DNA of 43,533 nt. It comes from Solicoccozyma terricola (lineage: Eukaryota; Basidiomycota; Tremellomycetes; Filobasidiales; Piskurozymaceae). The number at the start of each line of letters is the position of its first letter. Within the stretch, counting starts at the first letter, position 1. Both the position numbers and the translations under genes were made by a program. The stretch spans positions 53,149-96,681 of the forward strand of contig BCLD01000029.1 of the NCBI GenBank assembly GCA_001600875.1. The letters are read 5' to 3'. The notes beneath the pieces were generated by a model. It saw nothing but the letters and a program-made list of their open reading frames with translations, did no database searches and was not told the DNA's origin. Positions 14,079-25,115 of this stretch are shown piece by piece.

Positions 14079-16777
14079 ATGGCAACAGCACTGCCATCCC
14101 TGTTATGGAGTGCAACAAACAATGCAGCAAACAGTGCGAATGCGTGAGTGGGGGTCTCCCAATCAAACCACCCGGATGTCCCTGGTGTCGAGACACTAAT
14201 CTATCACCCCTCCGCACTCCCATTCTTGCTTCTCGCTCCCTCCCCCCTCCCCCCCACCCCACCACCATTAGTCGGCCACCTCGCAACACCGGCACTCAAT
14301 CATCCGTTTCCACGCATGCCAATCCAATCCAACAGAGTACCATCGTTCTAGACAACACCGCACTCCCAACATCTCGAAACGTCATGTCCACCATACAAAT
14401 CGCAGCAACAGCTGCTAACGGCAATCAAACCAGTGGCGTGAAAAAGAGACCAGAGCCTTTGTTTGGTCCGGACGTGGGAGGTCCGGCTGCAGATGAGAAG
14501 GGATGGTTGGCTGGGACTAGCGTGCAAGATACTAGAACGGTATCGGAGGGAGCGGCGGAAGCGGATGCTAAAGCGACGGTGTCGCTAGACACAGTTCGTC
14601 AGTGGGTGGAAAGGGCCAAGCAGGAGGAGGTGAGTTGCCGATTTAACAATGGCATAACGGTTTCGGTCAACGTCTTCTTGGAACCCGTATTCCACCGCGT
14701 TGGGTCTGACGTCGTGGTGGTAACTTTTCCAGGGCATTCATCCAACAACCACCCTCCAAGCTCTTGTCAATTTGAAACGTCCGACTTTGTCTCTGACCCC
14801 AGTCATTCAGCATCTCAACTCCTCCACCACGTCCTCACACGACAACGAAGTCGTTGCCGGACAACGTCACATCTTGAGCTTCTCGTATGACGCATCCACG
14901 CCCAACGTCCGCATCACACTCTCACTCCACCCGCACCCTTCACTCGCACAAAAACCTGTCATCCTATACCAAGGACAGCATGAAGGAGGTTACGGAAAGG
15001 TCTTTCGTCTACCAGAGGATCAATCGTTGGACCTCGCCGCTGCGATTGAAAAGGCACGATCTGCAAGTCTGGACGACGGAAGCACGGATGATGGAAAGGA
15101 TCTCAAGGACGAAGCGAGAGCGAATGCCGCTGTCGCCGCCGGTGGACAAACGACACTCGCCACCGCCGTCGCCGCCGCCACCGCCGCCGCCTCTGCTGAG
15201 GGAACAACCAGTGTCGTTCAAGCTGATGCAGATGCCGCACAAACCATAGCAACCCAAGCTCAAGCGTCACCTGCAGCCATCAACTCTTCTTCCCGTCGTC
15301 GTTTCCCGTTCTTCACATCTCGTGCCCGTCGCAATCGAGAAGCGGATATCGAAGCGCAGATCTTAGCGGAAGCGTCTGGTAACAATTTCCACGCCATTCA
15401 ACGGGCGGCCAACAACGGCGACGTTATTGAGATGCAGGCAGCGAACGGAGATCTTGGAAGGAATGATCACGAGGAACAGAAAGAAGAAGATGATGGCATG
15501 AGAGTGCTCATCACAATTGATGGTGTCGGAGCTGAAGGTACGCCGCATTCAGCACGTTTTGTTTCTGCTGGTGGAAATCTCGGTCTGACGCTTTCCATCG
15601 CCTGATAGGAGAAATGCTGGCTACTCCAAACTCCCAGCTCACCCACATCTTGATTATGGGAATGACCACGTCGTCTGCCTCCGGGACCGAGGCTGTTGGT
15701 GAAAGTGCGGAAGGTCAATCACCCGTCGAAGTCACTCCCAGGCGACTCTGGGTCATCAAAGTCGTTCGTCGAGAGGCTATCGTGAGTCTAAATTTGACCA
15801 CACCTACCCACTCCTCAACGCTGAACAATTTTGCACCCCCAACCAGATCGGTACATTCTGCTTCTTGCTCAAGGAGATCTACGGTCTCGCTTCCTCTTCC
15901 GCTTTGGACGGTCCAACAGCCACTCCAACTCCCATGTCTTACCCACCAGCAACAGCACCCATCGACGACCCTTACGCTTCAACTCCGAACGAATGCATCG
16001 TCTGCTTGACATCACCGCGAGATGTCGTCTTACTCCCTTGCCGACATCTTGTTGTCTGTCGTGATTGTGCCGTCGGCATGATCGAATTCGGTGCTGGGGG
16101 TAAAGTCGCTCGGCGTGAGGAGACAACGACGGCTACTCCTGATGCAGAAGCGGCGGAGGGTGCCACTGCCAGTGATGCAACCGCAGGCACTCCCGCTTCA
16201 GCGCCAAATCCTACCCCACCAACCCGTGAGAGGCGTAAGAAGAAGGCGAAAGGCTGGTTCTGCCCTGTTTGTCGACAGCGTGAGTCACGCAGCTTGTCAC
16301 CGCCTGCGCTCTCTTACAATGGTACTAAATGACGGATGTCGTCCTTGTCTTATAGCGTACACCTCTTTGCTCCGGCTGGCTTTACCGTCGTCCTCCGCTG
16401 AAGGGGCAGAGACGACGAGCATAAACCCCTTGTCTCGCGTGCCATCTGTCGCCGGCGCATCCCTACGTCGGGTGTCCAGTCGAGCCACTCTACCCGAACG
16501 GGGTGAGCGAATGCTCGAACGAATCACTCCTCACCGGGCGGAACAGGAGGGCGACGATGACGAAGGCGAGACGGAAGGAGATCGCCGGGAACGAGAGCAA
16601 CAAGAGGAAATGAATCGTGAGCATCTAGAGAGCCCCCAATTCGTGCTGGGCGAAGAGGTCACCTCGATCGTGCAATCAACACCGACGCATACTGGTGTCG
16701 GGCAAGAGGACGCAGTCCAGTCTACCTCGTCGCAGCGGAAGAGTATAGAGGGCTCTGGCTGGAAGCGAGTCGATTGA
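14079..16777 (+). CDS. MGRN1-like RING-type E3 ubiquitin ligase
   Basis: Predicted E3 ubiquitin ligase of the Mahogunin/MGRN1-RNF157 family. Exons: 14079-14143, 14272-14629, 14733-15537, 15609-15781, 15847-16279, 16356-16777 (751 aa). The N-terminal beta domain is recognisable from GQRHILSFSYDAS and a glycine-rich GGYGKVFRLPE stretch, then LWVIKVVRREA / IGTFCFLLKEIYGL. The C3HC4 RING has CIVC, PCRHLVVCRDC and, much later, CPVC followed by RQPYTSLLRL. The gap between CRDC and CPVC is about 60 residues (Ala/Thr/Glu-rich), compared with about 12 in MGRN1. The C-terminal tail is acidic. The ATG at 14079 lies in CACCATGG. Intron 1 has C-rich runs before its acceptor. Specific substrates cannot be predicted. 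Confidence 0.75.
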
Positions 16778-17140
16778 TGTTTGTTCTTTCCCTTGTCATA
16801 TATACTGTTTGTAAAAGATTCGGGATTGTCGGAAATGTGGACTGTTGGGTCGGCTTACGGCTCATGTAACAGCTTAGTTTGTGATATATACTATTCTCTA
16901 CAGACGATGTGCCGTCACGCGGATATGCCTCCAACGATTGCCCCAGTGCGAAAAACCCTCGCTGCAGTTTTACAAAATGTAGTTGTACACCATTCCACGC
17001 CCTCGAGGGCCAAATGAGAGTCCATCAAAAAGTTTGAGCAATTTGTGTATTTGGTGGGCTTTGATGCTGTTGAAGGCTGGAAAGCGAGACAAAGGTCGCT
17101 GTCATTTATAAGAACCACCTCGATTGTTAGGGTATTTTTC
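16778..17140. other. Convergent intergenic region
   Basis: 363 bp between the stops of the RING ligase (+) and the PPZ phosphatase (-), so it contains both 3' ends. No coding or RNA feature recognised. Confidence 0.6.
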
Positions 17141-19242
17141 TTACGATTTGCGTTTTGCTTTGGTCATTTCCTTTTTCAGAGCCGCAGCATCCAGCGGCTG
17201 GGATGACGGCAGGCTGTCAAGTTACGCTACTGAGAGATAGTGTTTCGCCGGGACATACCTTCAGCAGCTCGAATGAACAAAGCAAATCTTCAGAAACAGA
17301 CATGACCGCCGCAAAGTTCTGAGGTAAAAACGACCGAGTCAGGCTGCATATCCAGTGCCATCGCGGAGACATAGCACTCACGTCAAATTCCTGCAAGAGT
17401 TGGCCGAACAAAAGATGTCAGTGTTTGAAACGATCGCAATCGGTCACACCAACGGAATCTCACCCCGCAGTAACTAATGGGGGAAAAACGGTCAACAAAT
17501 GGAATTGGCGCCCTCGAATCTGGCACTCACTTCGGCGCAGAGAAGACCGTCACAAGTGTCCGATCATTGTAGAACTCATATCCATCCTGTTCAATTGGAA
17601 GCGAAAGTCAGAGTTCCTCTCGACGGAAACGCGGTACCAGGCAGAAATTTGGCTTACTTCGACGACCATATGCGCCCGACATATCAAATCCACATCCTGA
17701 TTAAAAAGTGAAAAAATTGGAGGGGGGGGGGGGGGGGGTGGAAAAAAAACGTCAGAAGGTGCTCCCAGATATGGGTGGCGCGCAAAGGACCCACATGCGT
17801 AGCTAAGAAACTATTGATGACCGCCTTTCCATAGCAATATGATACACCCCGTTCATTGTCCTCCCATTCCAGTGCCGTGTCGCTGGGATCTGACCAAACG
17901 AGATCGTTAAGAAGACCGTAGTCGGGTACATCTGTCGGTAAGAATTGTCAGCTAATACACGGAAAAACCAGACATCACAAACAACGCACCTGTCGGCCGT
18001 TGTATGCGACGAATGTCGTCCATGCTGTTCATGCTTGGACTCAATCCACCATGAACACAAAAGATCTTGCTGGCTACTATTGACGCGATCGGTAAGGTGT
18101 TGAAGACGTCGATGAATGTCTTCCATGTTTTGATATTGGTTCTTCGCTTGCATTCGTCGTAGAAACCGTAGACTGTGGTCGCACACGATCAGTTGCAATT
18201 CGTACTCTCTGATAGTGGTCGACGAACCTCTGGTGACGTTGGCACACTCGTGATTCCCTCGCAGGAGGAAGAAATTTTCCGGGTACTTGATCTTGTAACA
18301 CAGCAGCAGCAAGATCGTCTCCAACGACTGCTTGCCTCTGTCTACGTAGTCACCAAGGAAAAGGTAATTTGCTGACGGTGGAAAGCCACACATCTCGAAT
18401 AACCGGATCAAATCGGCATACTACCGATGAGTATAAACAGTACAACGTCAGTTTTGTAATGGTGCCTTAGTCATCGTCGAATGATAACCTACCTGTCCAT
18501 GCACATCTCCTACAATCTTAACAGGCGGGCTCAGCTCGATCAGGGTTGGTTGACTCAAAAAGACTTCTCGTGCGGCAGAGCATACGCTCATAATCTCAGC
18601 GACCTTCAACGGCGGGCTTTTGGTGACTTTCCCGCTGTAACCTGCTTCGAGCAGGCGAGATATCATGTTGTCAATGTCGAGCACCTTCAATGGTCCAGGT
18701 GTGGGTCCCGTAGAATTTGACAAGCTTGTTGCTATGCCTGGACTGACGGAACTAGGTGAAGAGGACCCGAATTGCCGCGGGGATAAGGGAGAAGAAGATA
18801 AAGCGGATGGTGGAGGAGACGCATTTCGGAATGAGGAGGAAAGGATGTTGGATGATGAGGATGCGGGGTTGGCAAGGATGGTCTGAGTGGTAGGGATCGG
18901 TGGAGTCGGTGAAGCCCCTAGTGGGGAGGAGCCACCCGCCGAGTCTTCGGTTGCCAGTTCCGCCAATGAGTCAGGCGGTGGAGAACGTCCGCGACCGGAA
19001 GCTGCTGCACCTGCCGCAACAGTACCAGCCGATAGTCCTGCCCTCTCGCTGCGTGGCAGGGTGCTTGACTTGCTGTTGATAGAGCTGCTCATATTGACCG
19101 GAGCCGATGAAGGGCCATTTGGCGTTGGGATAACCAAACTGCCGGGAGGAGGTGCAGTTGGCCCTGAATACGACGATGAGTCTCCCGACGACAATTCCTT
19201 TGATCGCGTGCGACCCATCTTTTTGGACGGTGTTTGGCCCAT
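17141..19242 (-). CDS. PPZ1: PPZ-type Ser/Thr protein phosphatase
   Basis: PPP-family phosphatase of the fungal PPZ clade, known in yeasts to regulate cation homeostasis and salt tolerance. Ten exons: 18493-19242, 18228-18420, 17990-18172, 17795-17931, 17658-17696, 17531-17586, 17464-17473, 17382-17390, 17259-17318, 17141-17197 (497 aa). The N-terminus MGQTPSKK suits Gly2 myristoylation and is followed by a Ser/Pro-rich disordered region of about 180 residues. The catalytic domain has [42 protein letters not shown] and [11 protein letters not shown], and ends [13 protein letters not shown]. Two consecutive microexons (10 and 9 nt) encode the TYCG/EFD part of that last motif. All metal-site motifs are intact. 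Intron 17697-17794 holds a C17 run. One donor is GTTCGT (18227). Confidence 0.93.
17722..17738 (-). repeat. C17 homopolymer in a PPZ1 intron
   Basis: Seventeen G on the plus strand, read as C17 on the PPZ1 coding strand, inside intron 17697-17794 and about 25 nt before the acceptor. T-runs lie on either side on the coding strand. Confidence 0.95.
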
Positions 19243-20251
19243 TGTTGGCGAGATCTGTGGTACGGCTGACTGCTCGAAGTCCTTGGCGTGAGCGCGTTTT
19301 GGAATACACGACGGAGATACTTGTCCGGTATGATGTTTGATTTGCAAAGGACGAGGGATGCGATTGTCCTAGTCCCGCTGTATGCGTTGTCTGCTCGAGA
19401 TACGGTGCCAGCACTGCTAACGCTATTTGTTAGACGTGTCCGGCGTCGTGTGAAATGGATTGGTTGCAGAGATGATCTGCGGAGCTAGAGATCGCAAAAA
19501 AGAATAGGAAGATGTTGTCCGGGATTTAATGACGAAGAAAGCGGCCGCAGGCTTTTGCAATCCAATCGAAGGTTTGTACAATATGAAATGCACGACTTAT
19601 TGGTTCGTGTTAACGCAGCTGTCGCGTCAACTCGAGCGTCCTTGTTCCCGGGAGGTTATGCTAGGTGAATGGACTGGGCAAAGCGGCCAGCCAAGCGAAG
19701 GAGAGTGCGATGGACTAACGGAGAAGAGTGGTATGCCTGTGGCTTGGACTGGCGGAATGGTGGATTGCGATCTGAACCTGTTTATCGATTGAGATGACCT
19801 CGGAGCTGAGATGATGGTGGGTGGGAAGCGGCCAGCGGCATCAGCTGAGTCTGGCATGGACACTTGCGGGGCTCGGTGGCGGGCATGGGGGGCTGCTCAT
19901 GCCAGACTCAACATCTCACGGTGGCGACACGTGACTGGTTAGCAACCTCCGGGGCCCCATTTGGTCGAGCGGGGAACGGGCATCTTATTCTCCCACGTAC
20001 GTAAAGATTTTCACAACAGCCTACAAAGCTCACCCGCATCCTCCAAGGCATGCGTCAATGCGATGCGGCAGCTACTGATAGTCCACACATGCGAATATGA
20101 CCTTCCACACTCCATCGAGTACAAGCGAGATCAACTAGTGGGCCCGACCTGTCCATAACAACGTCATCTCCCTTTCATAGCCATTCAGCGATTGTCGTTC
20201 CTCCTATTCTGCAGACTCCGATGATCTGTTTAAACGCACAATCGCGGAACC
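19243..20251. promoter_or_regulatory. PPZ1 upstream region
   Basis: Upstream of PPZ1 (transcribed leftward). A CACGTG core at 19928-19933 lies about 690 bp before the ATG. Several short open frames exist on both strands without recognisable domains. I see no gene. Confidence 0.4.
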
Positions 20252-20605
20252 TTGCAGACCAACCGCTCTTCAACCTTTCACGAGTCGAGTCGAAAACCGG
20301 CAAAGAAGGGGAAGTCAATCGACGGTGTGACTGAGGTTGGAGATGATTACAGCACAACCGCACACATTGTTGAGTTATTGCGTGAATTAGAGAAGACATG
20401 GGAAACGATAATTTACGCTTTCACGCTTGATGTACTTCCTGATCTGACTTTTTCAACCATTGTCGCTCTCCTGCTTGCTCAACACCGTGTGTTGTTTATC
20501 CGTCGTTCAGCAGTTCCAAATGCTCTGCTTCAGTCCAAGAGCTTTCTCTCTAGGCACCTTGGATACATCCTTGCATCCACGATGTTGTGGGACTCACTGT
20601 CTTAA
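20252..20605 (+). pseudogene. Possible Copia-type gag remnant
   Basis: A 117-codon open stretch contains AHIVELLRELEKTWETIIYA followed by FTLDVLPDLTFSTIVALLL. This resembles the helical segment of Ty1/Copia gag (UBN2-like) polyproteins, in which a leucine pair precedes a W/S-ET...A pattern. No zinc knuckle, protease or integrase follows in frame, and the downstream sequence has stops in all three frames, so at most it is a fragment. Resemblance judged by eye. Confidence 0.3.
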
Positions 20606-21985
20606 TCTGCTAATCAGTTAAACAATCAATTACCACGTTCTTATGTTCTGGGCAGTCATGCCACAGAGATTTCCAGCAAGAACTTCCTCCAAAGCAAATG
20701 TCTTTCTTTGCAAAGACCTCTGAAGGGTTACCATAATTGAAATGGCGCCAGGGTCAGAGATTATCCGCTTGAATGGGCGCCGTCTTGCAAATCACCTGAG
20801 TTATTCTTGTGTGCGGATCAGTAGGAGTGAGCCGCTTGTGGCGTTCTTGCTCAAGGAACCCTTGCACGACTGAAGTGAATGCAACTTCGGAAGGATTAGG
20901 AGGCATCACCCACGATTAATCAGGTTGCTTATCTTGATGCTGACAGTCTAACTTTCAGAGCTGAAGACTCAGGGAGAGAGGTCACGTATTTGAACAACTG
21001 CACTGTGTCTGTGCAATGGGTAGCCATTGCTTACAATGATAGCAGACAATTAACTTGCCATTCCCGTTCCACCATCCATATTCAACAAGAAGAGCAGGGA
21101 AGGTATAGCTCTGCAAATTAGCTGTAGGTGCCTTGCTCGGTCTTGCAGGTCGACTGAGAGTGGACATCAATGCAAACAACACGATTCTCAATTCTCCGCA
21201 TATGAGATAGATGTACATGCTTCAGAAATAATGGTGAATTGGTCCTAAAGCAATGATACACACAAGCTACGAGGGTATGTTCACTGGAGTGTTCTGCACG
21301 GGGATGGACGTCTTCCGAATGGTAGAACGCAGGGAGAGCTCAGCCCCGCTCTGCTCAGCACTGAATAACGGTAGGTGGCAATCACTCACCACGTAGAGTT
21401 ATTGAGTCATGCTTTCAGAAACTTGGGTTGTTGCCAAGGCAACTCTGCGGTCGCTTTGCAAAGGTGCTGCTTGTAAAGCGACTGTCACTGAGATGATGTG
21501 TCGCACAATAGATAAAAGACGGTGCAAATGGGCTAGTTCTAGACCAAGCATCTTCATCGTCCTGGAAAAAATTGGGAGGACCGCCGGGAGAGGGTGAGGA
21601 CATTTCTTCACTATCACTACCGTGGATTAAGGGCTAAGCCACTTTTCTGCGTATGTGCATTGCATGGCAATTGATTGTAGCCCTCTGCCAGCGAACGCCA
21701 TAGCACCATGCTGATAACACAAATTATGTCGTACTACCGGCCACATGTGACATGTGGGAAGAGCTGTTCAACCATCATGCTACAGGGGAATAGTATGGCA
21801 TAATCATCCTGCCGACATTTGTCGTAAAATCGAACAGAAAATTAGTAGATGGGATAGTCAGCTACCAGACATCGTCCAGAATATTCGTGGATGCTCGATA
21901 GGCCAGTAGAGCGCGTATGACCAAATAAATGTTCAGAAAATGCCCAGAAATCGATAGCACATAATGCTCTGTAGTCCTAAGAAAC
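20606..21985. other. Gene-poor segment of the desert
   Basis: No gene recognised. On the minus strand, 21415-21603 is open and begins MSSPSPGGPPNFFQDDED, which looks like the disordered N-terminus of a cytoplasmic protein, but no second exon could be found. A degenerate CYHCKQW...C cluster on the minus strand at about 21005-21045 resembles a retroelement zinc knuckle lacking its histidine. Both are weak. Confidence 0.4.
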
Positions 21986-22325
21986 TGTTACGAACTCCCC
22001 TGCAGCTCCACAACATAGCACCAGAACAATATGATGTCTGCCAATACACCCAAGCGCCTGGCAATCTCCGCCAAAGCTTGGTCGAAACATGCTCTCTCTT
22101 TCTCTTTGCCAAAAGATATCGTAGTTTACGTTCCCCTCAACACTTGGTCACTATCAAATGTCCTCAAGCCTACACTAGCTCTTGCCCCAGGTCAAGTGAT
22201 TCCTTGCTACAACTAACTAGACCAGTTGGCAAGGGAGTTAGTAGGTACATTCCGCAATTATCAACTGACAACCATTCATTGCTAATACACCGCCTTGCAA
22301 CCTCCGCCAAAGCTTGGTCGTAACA
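21986..22325 (+). mobile_element. Solo LTR, copy A
   Basis: Begins TGTTACGA and ends TCGTAACA, an 8-bp perfect terminal inverted repeat of the TG...CA retroviral-LTR type. The flanking 5-mers are GAAAC (21981-21985) and GCAAC (22326-22330), a target duplication with one mismatch. It is 340 bp with no coding content, and is clearly related to copy B: 22110-22170 matches 23881-23941 at 49 of 61 positions, and homology continues through CAAGCCTACACTAGCTCTT. The 3' motif CTCCGCCAAAGCTTGGTCG occurs twice (about 22066-22084 and 22302-22320), an internal duplication. Confidence 0.75.
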
Positions 22326-23645
22326 GCAACTGCGAAAGCAAACTAGTGTGAAAAATTAGTCGTTTTCTTGCACGTTGTGATTATATGCCATGCTATACCA
22401 ATAACGTCCCCTAGATATAAATCCAGCTTTGAATATCAAGCCGTCACCATGTGTCAGATGTTCGTGCAGGGACCTTCAATTTTTCTTCAAAGTATGAGCG
22501 GGACGCATAGCCCCGTGCGCGGGGGTGCCGCCAATGCAACATGGCCAAAATGGAACTCTCCAATTGTTTCCACTTTTCGTGACATCGTACCACGCATTTC
22601 CCAAGAAGAGTAGTGATGTACTTGGGGAAAGGGGCAGATTATGAACTACGGGTATGATGATGACTTCGGCTGAGTATCTTTGAGGCAAGTATCAACCTTC
22701 TTTTCAATCCTGCCCTATGGTCAAACAATTGACCTTGCCTATCTGACATTAGCAAACGTTGAGAGAGCCACGTAAGAGGACATAATGCGCCTCGCCTCGG
22801 GTTGCGCAATGTAGGCATTTCCCACAAAAACTAAGGACTGCTACGCACTGCCGCGTTCATTCACTCGTACGGGTTTGACCACAGAGAACGATAGCTAGGC
22901 GTCCAGCAATATCAAAAGGTGAAGCTTTAATAAACACCAATCACACAACACCCCTTTATCCAAAAAGCCTTCCTCTATACAGGGTAAAGTTACTAGGACG
23001 AGCAGATTGGTGAAAAGAGAGGGGGAATGGATTTCCCTTTTACTTTAGTGGTTAGTCATAGCCTGCAGAGCAAGCTTGTAACCCCCTTCCCCCATTCTTC
23101 TCTGTTTCATCTTCATTTGAGAAGTGAAGTCCCATCAGCGGAGGATATCTGCGTTGCGTGTTGGATTCTGGTGGAGGGAGTGGAACGTTCTGCCACACAA
23201 TGAGTGGTCGCTTGGCTTTGTTGTCCTCAGGGTTCTCGTTGTTTCATATACCGTTTATTCACTCGAGACATCGCCGCCAGGACTTGCGCGTGCGCGGATG
23301 GATGACTGCTTTGACGGGTCTTTGCGGTCATTACAATGCAAACTAAAAGTGAGAATGAAGTTTCTGCGAAAGTTTTGCGCGTCAGTAGCATTGTGGCGTT
23401 ATTCGAGATTGGTCATGCTAATTGATGATTTGGGAGTCCATCAGGCTTCAAATCTCTGATCCAGAGCTGTGGCAATCTCCCGTCTTTTCCAACCCCGACT
23501 GCTATAGAGAGGTTTCGGATTCCTGTCTGCAAGTGTTCCGGCAATAGAAGTCCAAGTAGTTGTTGCTTCATCTTGAGAGGTCCTGTTGGAGCGGTGTTTA
23601 ACCTCGGTTGTTCCGTCTTTTGTTTTGTTCATTGCCCTGGGACCT
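22326..23645. other. Non-coding spacer between LTRs
   Basis: About 1.3 kb with no recognised gene or RNA. A minus-strand open frame at 23441-23632 (WTSIAGTLADRNPKPLY...) has protein-like composition but no recognised family; it may be another retroelement or gene relic. Confidence 0.4.
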
Positions 23646-24088
23646 TGTTATAAACCTGGTCCACAGCTCTTACCAAGACACAAGAACAATAGGCACAACT
23701 CTGCACTATTGTTCCACAAGTGGACATTCATCCACGTGGAATCCTCTAAGAAGTTGGACCAACTGCGGCGTGTCTCTTCTTTTCGAAAATCCTTGCCGCT
23801 ACCCTCAGTGGTAAAGCAATATATATGCATCGACATATTCCCTGCCCCTTTCATGTATATACTCTTTGTTTCCTGTTCACCAAAAGATATCATATTTTAC
23901 ATTTCTCTCAAAACTTAGTTATTACCAAATAGCCTCAAGCCTACACTAGCTCTTCCCTCAGGTTAAGTGATTCCTTGCATACAACTAGAACAAGTTGGCA
24001 AGTCTTATTTTGCAATTCTCGACTGACCATCTTTGTGTGACATTACCCCAAAGCGCCTCGCAAACTGAGCCAAAGCTTGGTCATAACA
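23646..24088 (+). mobile_element. Solo LTR, copy B
   Basis: Begins TGTTATAA and ends TCATAACA, with flanking 5-mers GACCT (23641-23645) and GAACT (24089-24093), again a 4/5 target duplication. It is 443 bp. It contains a TATA-like AATATATATGCA at about 23818-23829 and the palindrome TCCACGTGGA at 23731-23740. It shares its start (AGAACAATA), central block (CAAGCCTACACTAGCTCTT) and end (CCAAAGCTTGGTC) with copy A, but has a longer middle. Differences from A are biased to C-to-T and G-to-A in B. Confidence 0.75.
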
Positions 24089-24739
24089 GAACTGATCACT
24101 TCCCTTCGCGTGTTTTTGAATTAAAACAAGGAAGTTCCAGAGGTCTCAGAGATAGGCGATAGGGGTTGGGATAGCAAGGAGTTTGTTTGTGTTGATATGT
24201 CTGCTTCTGATGGTCAGCCTGGTGAACAGGCGAAGTGATAGATCGGAGGTAGCAATTTTGTTTACTTCTTATCACATGTCCTGCTTGTTTGTTCCTCTCC
24301 TCAGAGGGAAGGAAATGATGAAAGTGTGGATACGATTAAATGCGTGACCGAGGGGTATATACCGATATTCAGATAATTGCCAAGCAGTCATAGTCGAGTT
24401 GATTTGCAGGCAAGAATATTGAAGAATCGTCAAGTATCAGTTAAGGTGCTGCTTTGTGAATATATCAGGCCTCGGCGCTTGGGGTAGACAAACAGTCAAT
24501 TGAATCACCGTGCTTGCGTCAAAGAAATCAACTCGACCGCTCTCTAATCCTAGCCCAGGGCGAAGAATCTCACGTAATAAGTTTATGACAGATATTCCGT
24601 CCTCCTCCTGTGTCCCTTGGCGAATCGATTCGTTCATGCCAATCATATCACAGTAATGGGAAAATATATGGTTATTGTCAGAGGGTGAATACATACTCAG
24701 CGACAGGAGGGGTAAGATGCACCTAAAATCACGGGAGCC
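24089..24739. other. Non-coding spacer
   Basis: No gene recognised. A minus-strand frame at 24437-24745 is open for about 100 codons (GMNESIRQGTQEEDGISVIN) without a known domain or detectable splice partners. Treated as unexplained sequence. Confidence 0.4.
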
Positions 24740-25115
24740 TACCACAAACCAACCTGCCCTACAGCTTCATCACTTATCATTGGAGAGAAAAATCCGACAA
24801 TGAAGGAACTGATCCTCCTTCAATGGTTCATAGAACGATAGAAGACATCATTTATTTACGGGTACTCAAGACACTTACGTCTCGTTATAGTGGCAAATTG
24901 ACCATATATAGTTCTTATTTTCTGCCCCTTCCTTGTACACGCGAATATAGCATTTTGCAAGTACCATCGATACTTGGTCATTAATGAGTATCTTATCTAC
25001 TTGTTCCTCTGGGTAAAGAGATCCCTTTTTGCAACGTCTAAAGGGTGATCAAGTGAATTAGTAAGCCTCATTTGCAACTCCCAACACTTCCATGGCATAT
25101 GTATCAACTGTAACG
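24740..25115 (+). mobile_element. Decayed LTR-like copy C
   Basis: Weak but collinear similarity to copy B: ACAAACC...CTACAGC near the left edge, TCTGCCCCTTCCTTGTA near 24923-24939 (B has CCTGCCCCTTTCATGTA), CTTGGTCATTA near 24973 and TTCCTCTGGGTAAAGAGATCCC. Terminal inverted repeats are no longer recognisable and the borders are approximate. Confidence 0.4.

Noticed and set aside
20982..21218. Zinc-knuckle-like CYHCKQW...C on the minus strand
   Set aside because: The histidine ligand is absent, spacing is off by one and the surrounding frame is not gag-like; mentioned only as weak context.
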